Part shown: one piece after another, positions 45,801 through 54,013 of the stretch
Layout of the letters: every line of letters starts with the position of its first letter
How positions within the stretch are numbered: position 1 is the first letter of the stretch
Assembly (NCBI RefSeq): GCF_023053635.1
Contig: NC_086171.1
Coordinates: 10,000,006 to 10,064,005 of the forward strand
Direction: 5' to 3'
Length of the DNA stretch: 64,000 bases
Origin: Elgaria multicarinata webbii
Lineage: Eukaryota > Chordata > Lepidosauria > Squamata > Anguidae
Notes under the pieces: model-generated
Seen by the model: the letters and a program-made list of their open reading frames with translations, nothing else
The model's database searches: none
Told to the model about the DNA's origin: nothing
Position numbers and translations under genes: made by a program

Positions 45801-48800
45801 ATGGCATCTATAAAGCTGGTGGGAGGGGGGAAGAGGAAGAGACATCTTTAGACACAAAGAAGAGAGAACAGCAAAACTGACATAAAAACAAACCACAGAT
45901 TAGTCACAATGGCAACTTAGTAGTAAATATTGCTTTTCTTTTTACAAAAAAGTACCACAGAACAAATTAAAACTTAGATAAAGATAATAGTCACTTTATT
46001 TCATCATTCATTTTGTGAAGACAACTGAAGTATCCTAATTTTATCTTGACAGTTTGTAATTTACTGCTGACTTATTTTATTTGTTTGTCACTTTTTGCAA
46101 TATATATCAATTAGTTATAATGTTGTAAACTTAGAATATAACCAAACATCTACTTATTTTGAATTGAATAAAATTCAAGCTTCTAAGATAGATAAATGAC
46201 CTGATGTCAAGCTGCTACTACTTTGAATGGAGTAAGCTCTAATAATACAGAACACCGAAGAACTTACTCAGATAGAACTTTGTGGTCATCTGACTTTTTC
46301 TCACGGAACTCCACTAGCTCCATTAAGCTTTCGACATACCTATAAAAGAGTATACACAAAGTAAACCTTGGGTATCAGTAGAGGCTAGGAAAAAGTTTCT
46401 TGCACAGATAAGGTTAAAGAGTTTTAGGAATTCAGTAACACAGTGACTTCAAATAGTAGATAAACTAAGGGACCTCAATAGAGAGACCTCCGTTATGTTT
46501 AGAACTAGAAAAAAAACATTTCAAATTCTTAGCTCCTGACTGCATCAGAGCACTGAGGAACTTGTGATTTTTCCATGGATGTTTGTAGAAAGGGCCTCCT
46601 ATGCTTTCCTCAGCCCAATGTTGTGAGAAAGTTGCATGTTTTGAGGATTTGTGTGGCACTATTTGGTATGTAGCATTACACATAACAAAGGTTTAGAACA
46701 ATACAAGTAAATCCATGCACAAACATAGGGAGTTGAAAAATGTCTGATTTGGTTCTTTTATCTGGATATGAGTAATGCCATCATCTGCCAGGACACACAG
46801 CACAAGATAAGCATGAGGCTCCACAGCACCTTGATTCATATTTAACAAGCAGCTGTGGAGACTGTGACATGACTTTGCAAAGCACACATCAGGTGTGCTT
46901 CCAGCACAAGCCGTTCTGTTCTATGACTCGTGGACATAGGCAGCCTGATCAATATTGTATTATGCTTCAAATAAAAGCATCTCATTATGATCAGGTATGT
47001 TACAGAAGTTCACTACTTACCAGCTTTTTACCAACTGTACTGATTGAGTGCCCAACAATGGACTAGGGAGGAGGTCAATTTCTTTCAGAATATTTGCTAG
47101 CCGCACAGGAAGTTCATGCCGGAGAAATGAAAAAGAAGTTCTTTCACATGCATTAGTTGATCCTACAAAACAAACGCCAGATCATGTAATAGCAATCATG
47201 TCAACAAATTCATATTCCACCATTTTTCAGTACAGCTTGGAGGATGTTGTATCAACTGCTAGTTATTAAAACTAAAGAGATTTCTACACAACTGCAGTGA
47301 ACAGTACAAAGCAATAAAATAATAATAATCTGGTTTACCCTTTCTAACTTTTGAATGTGCTTGTCATATACTGCTGCATTACAGTTGTGCTTTTAGGGAA
47401 CTCTAGTATGAGTTATCACAAGCCTAACAAGAAAAATCAGCTGAAAGTTGATGCCTATGCTCAAGATTTCTTGGTAATGGCCTGAATAAAGAATTGTTAA
47501 AGAAAAGTGGACTATGTGGAATTGTTAAAGAAAAGTGGACTATGTGCCCCTATCTGAGATCTGTTAACAATAAATGCGAATGGATTCACAAACTTATGTA
47601 TGGTCTACTTTAAGTTCAACAACTTTGCTTAAAATTAAGAGTATGTAGTTTTAAAGTGCCTCTGGCTTTCCTACAGTCAAAAAAATAAAAAGTCACAGCA
47701 CTCTTTGGAAAAGAGATACTTCCAAATGAAAGCCAGATGTTCCTAACTGGTCATATCACACAACAATTTGGTATTATCGCAAAAATGCATAGCAATATAG
47801 TTAACAATTGAAAAAAACTTCGTAAATACTTAACTAGCTCTTGTCATTACAATAGATTGACATTTGATGGCTTATTCAAAGGTCAGTGGCTGTGTACAGA
47901 CAGTATCAGCAATAATGAAATCCTGACAAAGGCTGCCGCCCTTGCATATTACAAATGGCAAGGTTTAAGTAATAGCAATGCTGAAAGTTATTTGTTCAGT
48001 TCTGCAAAACCAGAGGAACAAACAAAATCCTATTTTCATACTTTCTGATGAATAATCCTCTGAGTATGAAAGTATTATAGAAGCAACCAAAGCCAATGAG
48101 ATAAAGGTGAATGTGTTACTATGAAGAATCCTAGAAAGATTTGATTAAAAGAAATGAGAATTAAGCTAAACTGTATCCTGGAGATTTTTTTAAAAGAAGA
48201 AAACAACACTTAAGACTAATTTCAGCGACATGGGAAATCTGTCTCTGCAGAGGCCACTGGTGAGGAAGGAAGTAGCAGCCAGGCACCTCTCCACCGTGCC
48301 TGGGTCCAGCTCCAGCTGAGAGCCCCCTCCCTCCTGCTACCAACTGTCTCTGCAGAGGCCACCAGTGAGGGAGGAAGCAGCAGCCAGGCACCTCTCCACC
48401 ATGCCTGGGTCCAGCTCCAGCTGAGAGCCCCCCCCTCCTGTTGTCACCTGTAACTGCTGAACTTTCCAACTAAGATTGTAGTGCCTGAATTTGCTTTCCT
48501 TTCCCCCCCCTCCTCCTCCTCCCTCCCAATCCCCTTTCCTTTTGTGTCATGTCTTTTAGATTGTAAGCCTGTGGGCAGGGACTGTCAAGAAATACTTTTG
48601 TAAGCCGCCATGAGAGCCTTTTTTGGCTGAATGGCGGCATAAAAATGCTTAAATAAATAAATAAATAAATCAAAATGATTTAGAAACACAAATATTTAGA
48701 CATTTAATAGTGACAAAAAACACATGTATTAGGTGCATTTTACATTCCATTGCATAATACACATAATAAGAATTATACTGCATGGAAAGAATTGTATATA

Positions 48801-49952
48801 GTGCACTTTTTCATTGTCCAAGTACAGTAGGATTTGGGAAATCTTGTAAACTAGAATTATTTCCTGCAAAATATAATTCCTGCACAAATGTTTTCTAATA
48901 AAACCGAAATTGTTGCATAACAGGCCATATGGAAAATGTTGCACAAATCTTTTCAAGAGCTTAGAGTTAAATGGAGCTCCTCTAACTCATCAAACAGTCA
49001 AGACATTAAGTTGAATATGAGAAAAAGTAAAAACCGTAGAAACAAAATGCTTCTGGATAAACTTGCATAGGATTGCAAATCTCACTGTGGTCAGTGGTGC
49101 TTGCTCCCTAGTAAATATGCATGGGATTGCAGCCTAAGAGATTACTTGTGACATAAACTTCTGTGGACTAAAGCTTTTGTCATCAGATGTGTGAATTGCA
49201 TCAGATTCGTGCATCTTATGATATAATAGTCTGCAGAAGCTTATGCCACAATGAATGCAAGAGGATCTATCTTTCTTTCTTTCTTTCTTCTGCTCTAATA
49301 GTCTCACAAAGCTACACTCTGGAATTTAACCAAAGCCCGATCTACACCAAGCAGGATATAACACTTTAAAAACGTTATGAAAATGGTATATGTAATGTGT
49401 CCTGGGCCTGAACAGTTGTCATAACCATTACAAACCATTATAAGCAGTAGTGTAGATCCTGCCCAATACAAGTGATCAAAGGATGGGAAAGAATATAGCA
49501 CCCCCTCATTTATCCCTTTCCTTGCGATTATTATCCGGAAGTGTGTCCCACAGTCCCTTTCCAAAAACAAATTGTTCTCACTGCGCAACTTTGTACGTCC
49601 AGACTTTGGGAGACTTTCTCCTCGTGTGCCCCCTGCCCACCCACTTCAAGCCTACCATCGCAGCATCTTCCCTATTATGTTTTTGTAATGAATTTTAGGC
49701 AGCCTTTAAGCCTCAGTCTCATGGCACCCCGCCGAAGGGGCATCACCTCCCCGACCCCCTTGCTCTGGCATTGCCCCCTCCCCTCAGCAGCCCACATTCA
49801 TCCTCACCGAAATCCAGGAACTGCTTCATGGACAGCGGCGACGGAGAGTAACCAGCGAAATGGTCCACCTCCCGAGTCACCCGGCCGCCGCCGCCACCTC
49901 CCGTTGCGACCAAGGGAGCGGCGTTCCGTATGGCGATCCGAGCGGCCTTCAT
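39730..49952 (-). CDS. PDK4: PDK4, pyruvate dehydrogenase kinase 4 (gene span, eleven exons)
   Basis: Mitochondrial matrix kinase of the GHKL fold that phosphorylates the E1 alpha subunit of pyruvate dehydrogenase, saving glucose during fasting (family knowledge). Eleven exons join to 418 residues, against 411 in human, with no break. Residues 1 to about 22 form a basic amphipathic presequence, [16 protein letters not shown]. The N-terminal helical domain holds [15 protein letters not shown] (129-143). The ATP site has the N-box [12 protein letters not shown] (260-271), the G1 box DRGGGVP (299-305) and the G2 box GFGYGLP (335-341). The C-terminal DW motif needed for dimer activity is D400-W401. 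PDK4 is favoured over PDK1-3 by the ASB4 neighbour, the MKAAR start and the C-terminus PSKEPRNLA. The gene is convergent with ASB4. Confidence 0.98.
39874..40505 (-). other. PDK4 intron 10
   Basis: GT-AG, A/T-rich, no repeat recognised. Confidence 0.85.
40506..40619 (-). CDS. PDK4: PDK4 exon 10
   Basis: 38 codons: [20 protein letters not shown], then [18 protein letters not shown]. Carries the G2 box GFGYGLP of the ATP lid. Clean codon boundaries, donor GTATGT. Confidence 0.97.
40620..41485 (-). other. PDK4 intron 9
   Basis: No repeat family recognised. An 83-codon - strand frame that overlaps exon 9 is read-through into this intron. Confidence 0.85.
41486..41596 (-). CDS. PDK4: PDK4 exon 9
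   Basis: 37 codons: [20 protein letters not shown], then [17 protein letters not shown]. Holds the G1 box DRGGGVP. The donor is GTAAGA. Confidence 0.97.
41597..41971 (-). other. PDK4 intron 8
   Basis: Contains a near-perfect hairpin at 41659-41727 and a small direct repeat AATCAGCTGTTAAC next to it (about 41610-41645). Confidence 0.85.
41659..41727. repeat. Near-perfect short hairpin in PDK4 intron 8
   Basis: The left arm TTTAGTGGCTTTGTTCTGCT continues to ACTACTGATAATT. After a four-base loop the right arm AATTATCAGTAGTAGCAGAA continues to CAAGCCACTAAAA. The arms are about 32 bp with one extra T. No flanking terminal repeat like those of the MITEs is seen. Confidence 0.85.
41972..42070 (-). 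CDS. PDK4: PDK4 exon 8
   Basis: 33 codons: [20 protein letters not shown], then [13 protein letters not shown]. Carries the N-box asparagine that coordinates Mg-ATP in this family. Confidence 0.96.
42071..42472 (-). other. PDK4 intron 7
   Basis: Unassigned A/T-rich DNA, GT-AG borders. Confidence 0.85.
42473..42549 (-). CDS. PDK4: PDK4 exon 7
   Basis: [20 protein letters not shown], then LFELFK. It starts inside a glycine codon and ends on a codon boundary. It provides the catalytic-region glutamate of ELFK. The acceptor is TTTCTGCAG. Confidence 0.96.
42550..43111 (-). other. PDK4 intron 6
   Basis: No repeat family recognised. Confidence 0.8.
43112..43189 (-). CDS. PDK4: PDK4 exon 6
   Basis: 26 codons, phase 1-1: [20 protein letters not shown], then KLTQVNG. 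Too small for a simple ORF scan. Placed by homology to DAFECSRMLCDQYYLSSPEL and by the borders TTCCAG / GTGAGA. Confidence 0.95.
43385..44160. mobile_element. TA-flanked MITE with about 620 bp of GC-rich cargo
   Basis: The ends CCGTATTTCTTTGATTCGAA and TTAGAATCGAAGAAATACGG are inverted and flanked by TA (43383-43384 and 44161-44162). They match the 182-bp element at 14971-15152. Between subterminal ATATAAACATCTCTAAAA blocks lies CpG-rich sequence (about 43480-44095) unlike the rest of the window. It includes a 192-codon + frame (43598-44176) and a donor-like CGGGAGGTGAGTTG near 43948. The cargo may be a captured host CpG-island or exon fragment; this is inference. Confidence 0.8.
44163..44265. 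repeat. Palindromic CAGAAGTAAATCCC/GGGACTTACT repeat
   Basis: CTATTCAGAAGTAAATCCCA, then ATGGGACTTACTCTCAAATA and GTGCATAGGATTGCAGCC. Related copies are at 49060-49140, 51297-51375, 54043-54110, 54918-54985, 55318-55425, 56085-56345, 56633-56840 and 58145-58230. Confidence 0.7.
44272..44553 (-). mobile_element. Squamate tRNA-derived SINE, near full length
   Basis: On the - strand it begins AGGCGCAGAGCAGTAAAGCA, with B-box-like AAGTTCGATCCC. It continues through AGCCGGCTCAAGTCAACTCA, GAGGTCGGTAAAATGAGTAC, CCAGTTAGCTGGGGG and AGTCAGTAATGACTCAGTGC, and ends in a CCTTTCC run. This layout is that of lizard tRNA SINEs of the Sauria/ACA type (recognised from memory). Confidence 0.85.
44972..45061 (-). 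CDS. PDK4: PDK4 exon 5
   Basis: 30 codons, phase 1-1: [20 protein letters not shown], then [11 protein letters not shown]. Matches human LIFSDSQTGNPSHIGSID. The first codon is split from exon 4. The donor is GTATGT. Confidence 0.95.
45062..45630 (-). other. PDK4 intron 4
   Basis: Nothing recognised. A short AGACCAGGATTTGAATCCAGGTCT palindrome is present at 45171-45198. Confidence 0.8.
45631..45815 (-). CDS. PDK4: PDK4 exon 4
   Basis: [61 protein letters not shown]. The longest coding exon and the strongest single match to PDKs. It enters in phase 2 with a split Asp codon. The acceptor is CCCACCAG. Confidence 0.98.
45816..46267 (-). other. PDK4 intron 3
   Basis: A/T-rich, no repeat recognised. 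Confidence 0.85.
46268..46339 (-). CDS. PDK4: PDK4 exon 3
   Basis: 72 nt, phase 2-2: [20 protein letters not shown], then VLS and a split Asp. Matches human YIQSLMDLVEFHEKSPDDQK. Placed by homology with TATAG / GTAAG borders. Confidence 0.95.
46340..47020 (-). other. PDK4 intron 2
   Basis: No repeat recognised. Short frames here are spurious. Confidence 0.85.
47021..47162 (-). CDS. PDK4: PDK4 exon 2
   Basis: [48 protein letters not shown]. Very close to the human segment. It starts inside the Gly49 codon and ends inside the Trp96 codon. The donor is GTAAGT. Confidence 0.97.
48239..48447. repeat. Tandem duplication, 2 x about 104 bp
   Basis: The unit CTGTCTCTGCAGAGGCCACT through CAGCTGAGAGCCCCC occurs at 48239-48342 and 48343-48447 with few differences. 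Confidence 0.93.
48450..48672 (+). mobile_element. LINE 3' end
   Basis: TCTTTTAGATTGTAAGCCTG, GGGCAGGGACTGTC, then GTAAGCCGCCATGAGAGCCT and a (AAAT)n tail at 48652-48669. Typical of CR1/L2-group 3' UTRs. Confidence 0.7.
49336..49478. repeat. Foldback element, CTACACCAAGCAGGATAT family
   Basis: GATCTACACCAAGCAGGATA at the left, GTAGTGTAGATCCTGCCC at the right, single short copy. Confidence 0.7.
49808..49952 (-). CDS. PDK4: PDK4 exon 1
   Basis: 48 codons plus one base, starting at ATG 49952-49950: [16 protein letters not shown], then a glycine run, [20 protein letters not shown] and QFLDF. An upstream in-frame ATG would add 37 residues, but MKAAR is the conserved start. A six-glycine tract in the presequence junction lengthens this segment by about five residues relative to human. 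The donor is GTGAGG. Confidence 0.96.
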
Positions 49953-50324
49953 GGCTCCCTCCGCGGTTGCTATAGGGCTACGGGGCGACGAGGACGGAAG
50001 GCAGACCAAAGCGCCCGCTGAGCTCTCGCGCTCGCTGCGACCCCTCTGAGGGGCGTCCTGCACGTGCGGCCCCTATTTACCACCTCGAGACCGCCCTTCG
50101 AGGGGCGGGGCCGCGCGCAAAGCCACGCCCCTTGTAGGCTAACTGTCAAGAAACGACCGACAGATTTGATAACTCTCCCTCCTTCCCCCCACCCCATGGG
50201 TATTATGTGGTGACTTTTAGCCCTTGGTTTAAAAGATCAGATACTTTAAAAGGAGAGGAGGGGGAGGGGCGTGCTGAAGGTGTAGGAAGTGGGTGTGCGC
50301 CGCTCTCTCCCAACCCACTTGCCC

Positions 50325-50332
50325 TTGTTTAC
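50325..50332 (-). promoter_or_regulatory. FOXO consensus GTAAACAA
   Basis: A perfect FOXO/DAF-16 binding element on the PDK4 strand, about 370 bp upstream of the ATG. PDK4 is a known FOXO1 target induced by fasting. Binding here is inferred. Confidence 0.55.
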
Positions 50333-50616
50333 ATGTTTTGGACGTAAGACACAATGTCAGTCCCGCCCCTGTTCTTAGTGATGCTTCTTCTCCCCCTCAG
50401 AGAAACGGTCAAGTGACGGGGCGCGAGGGCGAAGGGAGGAAGGAGGGGGAGAGGATGGAGCGCTGACTCCTACCCGTGCCGTCATTGGCGGGTTTCTAAT
50501 TAGAGCTCGTTTTCTGGACGGAACCAATCAGAAGGCTGCGTCCGTACTTCGGCGGCAGCAGAGATAAACAACTCGGCCCGGTGCCGAAGGGAGGAGGGTT
50601 TGTGCTCCCTTTTCCG

Positions 50617-50631
50617 AGAACAGGGAGAACA
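50617..50631 (+). promoter_or_regulatory. Direct AGAACA repeat (steroid-receptor half-sites)
   Basis: AGAACA at 50617-50622 and 50626-50631 with a GGG spacer. Glucocorticoid induction of PDK4 is known. The direct rather than inverted arrangement makes function uncertain. Confidence 0.35.
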
Positions 50632-51384
50632 CTCGAGGGCGGGGGAGCCACGAGAACGTCACGCCAGCCTGGTCAAGAGATGGGAACCAGGCTGAGGGCC
50701 GTGTGGGGGTGTGGGGGCAACACGCTGTGGGATAAACAACTCAACTCACGCCCCAAAAGCGAAGTAGTGTCTTTCTAAGCACCACCTTTCCCCGCCGCAA
50801 AACATCTTAAATATAGCGAGACATAAACCACCTCAGTTAGTACACGAATAAATAACTCTGTGCTCTTCCCAAGGATCCACCGATTTGAGGGGAAGGTGGT
50901 CATATTTGTTCTCTCTGCTCCAAAAGGCCAGCTGTTACGATTTCATTTGTGATAATTGCAAACATGCCTTCACATTTGGGGGAGTTTTATAAGGGCCTCA
51001 CTGGCATTTTGCAGTGTTGGCTCTTTAGAAGCTGGGTGGGGACCTCCAAAAGGAACCCTAGGGCAATACCTTTACTAAGACCAACCATACCTAACAGTAA
51101 TGAGCAAACTTTTGAGTTCTTCGGAGCTCTTTAGGCTGGGTGTGAATTTAAGCAAGACAAACCAAAAACTGCAGGGAGCCAGAGAAAATGGGCATAATGA
51201 AATACAACTTTTATTGTCTTTACTCTGTTTCTTTTACTGCAACAGACTAAAAAACTACTCCACTGCATTGTGCGCATTATAACATGGAGTGACAAGAGAC
51301 AGTGCAATCCTATACTCATTTATTTCAGACTCAATGAGACTTACTTCTGTTCTGACCGGACATGCATAGGAGTGACCTGAAAGC

Positions 51385-52345
51385 CCACGTACCCGGGGCT
51401 GTCTTGACGAGGGCGCATTGGCGCCTCTAGCCCTCAAAGCCTTGCACTTGTGCCCCTTTGGGTTGTCCCCACCTAAGGAGCGAGCATGGGGTTTGCATGC
51501 AAGGAGAAGCAGCAATCCTGTGCACCACTGCCCATGCACCAGGGCGCTGGCCTCCTCGTGTCCCTCCAGGTATTTTTTAACCTTTTTTTTTTGAGGCCAA
51601 GCATCCTTCTCCCCACACTGGATGCACAGAGGCAGCCATTCAGTTCGCTGGCCCATACACCGCTGCCTGTGCACTGGGGCACCCACACCTCGTTGTGTCC
51701 CTCCATTTTGTTTTGTTTTTAACCTTTTCTTCGGGGGCCAAGCATCCTTCTCTCCACGCTGGAGATGCGTGGAGGCGTTCCAGCGGCCATCAGGGCCTGC
51801 CATCTGCCCAGATATGCCTCTGACGCAACTCTGAAGCAAGGTGACAGATGACAGATGCCTTCGTCACCTCACTGCAAGAGAAAAAAAATGGGGTAAGTCC
51901 CCAACTTTTTTATTTCAGATACTCGAGGGAAAGCCGTGGGATTGGTTCCACAATGGCTGCTGCATCATATAAATGACCTAGCATAGGGTGACCATATGAA
52001 AAGGAGGACAGGGCTCCTGTATCTTTAACTGTAATGTAGAAAAGGGAATTTCAGCAGGTGTCAATTGAAGAGGGTGAAATTCTCTCTTCATCAACACAGT
52101 TAAAGCTGCAGAAGCCCTGCCCTCTTTTGTATCTGGCCACTCTACTATAGCTAGTGTAGCTTTAACTGTTGTGATGAAGAGGGAATTTCGCCCACTTCAA
52201 TTGACACCTGTTGCAATTCCCTTTTTCTACATTACTGTTAAAGATACAGGAGCCCTGTCCTCCTTTTCATATGGTTACCCTAACCTAGCACCACTGCAGA
52301 GCCACCCCGGGACTTTCCCCTCGTCAAGATAAGGCCGGGTTATTC
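51385..52345. mobile_element. GC-rich foldback element split by a MITE
   Basis: The left end CCCGGGGCTGTCTTGACGAG inverts to the right end CCCCTCGTCAAGATAAGGCC. Repeated inner blocks ATGCACAGAGGCAGCC and AGGCCAAGCATCCTTCTC occur twice with changes. The inserted MITE is at 51984-52282. A 194-codon - strand frame here is compositional. Confidence 0.7.
51984..52282. mobile_element. TAGGGTGACC hAT-type MITE with perfect 8-bp TSD
   Basis: 299 bp, almost entirely palindromic, TAGGGTGACCATATGAAAAG to CATATGGTTACCCTA. Flanked by ACCTAGCA at 51976-51983 and 52283-52290. Confidence 0.92.
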
Positions 52346-53080
52346 TTAGAAAATAAAAAGGTGGGTAGATGCAGCCCAGCGCTTAATTTTGACGTACTAC
52401 AATGCAGGTAGGTAATTTTAGGGCATTTCTACATGAGGCTTTTCTTCTCAGAACTGTACTGCTGTTTCTATTTCCTCTTTCAGTCATGGGTCCTTTACAT
52501 GGCAGATTTTATCCTAGAGCTTTCCACTGCTTTTCTTTTCATGGAGAGGCAGCACCTCTCCTGAGCAGCGGCATTGTTGAGAGTCAAGTCTTTATACGAA
52601 CTCTCGCATCTACCTCTGTGGTTCAGGCCCATTTCTCTCCCCCTAGCTGGTTGTTGGTGACCCTGTCATGATTGACACAGCCTTTCAGTACAGGCAGCCC
52701 AGCCTCACTGTAAAAATACTACCTGGTGGTGGCGGGGGCAGAGTATGTGGTGGAGCAGTAGCAGCAAGAGAAATCTATCCTTGTTCAGCAATTGCTGTCC
52801 TGCTGACCTGCCAATGCAACTGCAATTTGTGGAGGCAGACGTGTCACAGCCTCATAACCATACCCCTCAGTTCCTCCCACATAAAGCTACATGGCAACAA
52901 TATATGGGCAGGCAATGGCGGTCTGATGGCGTGAGTAGGAAAAATACTGCATTTTCCCTAGCTTAAAATAAAATGAGTTAGCATGTGGCATTTCACATTT
53001 TAAACTCACTTCAATCTTAGCACTATCTCAACTATAGGAATAAAATGGAATTTGCTTCGGCTGTCCTTAAGTTAGCTAAA
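52346..53080. other. Unassigned intergenic DNA
   Basis: Contains frames of 73-89 codons without recognisable domains. I cannot assign it to a repeat family or a gene. Confidence 0.4.
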
Positions 53081-53084
53081 CATA

Positions 53085-53175
53085 AGAATATAAGAAGAGA
53101 CATGCCGGATCAAACCAAGGTCCATCTAGTCCAGCACTCTGTTCACACAGTGAACAACGTGGAAAAACAACGGGC
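53085..53175 (-). repeat. Dispersed retroposon-like repeat, short copy
   Basis: ATAAGAAGAGACATGCCGGA, CAAGGTCCATCTAGTCCAGC, ACTCTGTTCACACAGTG. Inverse of the 9944 family. Confidence 0.65.
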
Positions 53176-53499
53176 TGCTCCGTTGCTTATCCAGTAATCA
53201 ATTGATTAAAATGTTGAGTAGCCAGCTACGTTGTATAATCTACCTCCATGGAGTGCACTATTCCATAAGCCATAGAGCAGCCGAAAACACCCCATCTGCT
53301 CTTGTACAGCTGGCAGAACTCACAATGGCTGATGGGATAGGGCCAGGAGGACTGAGGGAGGGAGGAGCACCAGCCACCAGAAGGACGTTGGGACTTTCAG
53401 CCATGCGACAGTGGGAGGGGCAACATGTCATGTGGGGAGTACCAGCAAAATAATGCACGGTGAGTGTGTTATTCCCCCCTCCGTTGCCTAATATGTGTC

Positions 53500-53615
53500 G
53501 TCTGAACATGGCCTTTGAAAATGGTTTGAAAACTGTATATGGAGTGTGTCTTGGGCCCCAACAGTTTTCACTGTTATAAACCATTTTAAAGCAGTAGTGT
53601 AGATCCTGCCTTTGT
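53500..53615. repeat. Foldback element fragment, TAGTGTAGATCCTGCC family
   Basis: ATATGGAGTGTGTCTTGGGC, CCAACAGTTTTCACTG, AAAGCAGTAGTGTAGATCCT. Confidence 0.65.
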
Positions 53616-53768
53616 TGAAGTTGTTGAAATCCTAGTGGAGTTTCTCAGGGACAACCCTGGATACTGGGTGCTTCCTCATCTTGTGCAGCTGTCAAGTTTG
53701 GATTCTAATCCTTTTTTTCTCTTCTGCAAGGCCATTTGTTTTTTGCTCTATTTTCTTAATGTGTATAG

Positions 53769-54013
53769 AGTTTGTAAAGGCCCCTTCCTCTGCATGGAGT
53801 GAGAAATACTCCCATCCTTATGCAAAGGATTCAGTGGAACAATTGGAGCTTCTTCAGGCTCATATATCATCTCTAATATGTGAACATATATCAAACACTT
53901 TATTTGAACAAAATCAAAGAAAATTGCAAGATAAATCAGTAGACCAATTAGATAAAGAACTAATCCTTTTGGTAAGGAATTGGCTTGACTTCCTAATCAG
54001 ATTAGTAAATTAA
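53769..54013 (+). other. Orphan exon-like ORF, function unknown
   Basis: After a pyrimidine-rich stretch and TGTATAG, a frame reads KAPSSAWSEKYSHPYAKDSV, EQLELLQAHISSLICEHISN, TLFEQNQRKLQDKSVDQLDK and ELILLVRNWLDFLIRLVN, then TAA. It overlaps AATAAAG at 54012. A good donor GTAAGG lies at 53972, so it could be an internal exon (53769-53971) or a terminal exon. The text looks amphipathic-helical and is free of the window's repeat families. I do not recognise the family. It may be an exon of an unplaced gene, a retrocopy fragment or chance. Confidence 0.3.

Larger units (their letters stand above)
47163..49807 (-). other. PDK4 intron 1
   Basis: Holds a 28-bp direct duplication (about 47489-47545), a two-copy 104-bp tandem repeat with a LINE tail (48239-48672), a CTTCATCAGA-family fragment (49137-49260) and a foldback element (49336-49478). 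47163-48238 otherwise shows nothing recognisable. Confidence 0.85.
49740..50780. promoter_or_regulatory. CpG-rich PDK4 promoter region
   Basis: GC- and CpG-rich block over PDK4 exon 1 and upstream. In the PDK4 (-) direction it holds a TATA-like TAAATAG at 50073-50079, an E-box CACGTG at 50061-50066, a GC box at 50102-50111, a FOXO consensus at 50325-50332, and a CCAAT at 50484-50488 with an inverted one at 50524-50528. The start site is estimated near 50045 from the TATA-like box, giving a 5' UTR of about 95 nt. Confidence 0.75.

Noticed and set aside
51255-51839. 194-codon - strand frame
   Set aside because: Within a GC-rich foldback element. Repeated blocks produce repeated peptide text, with no known domain.
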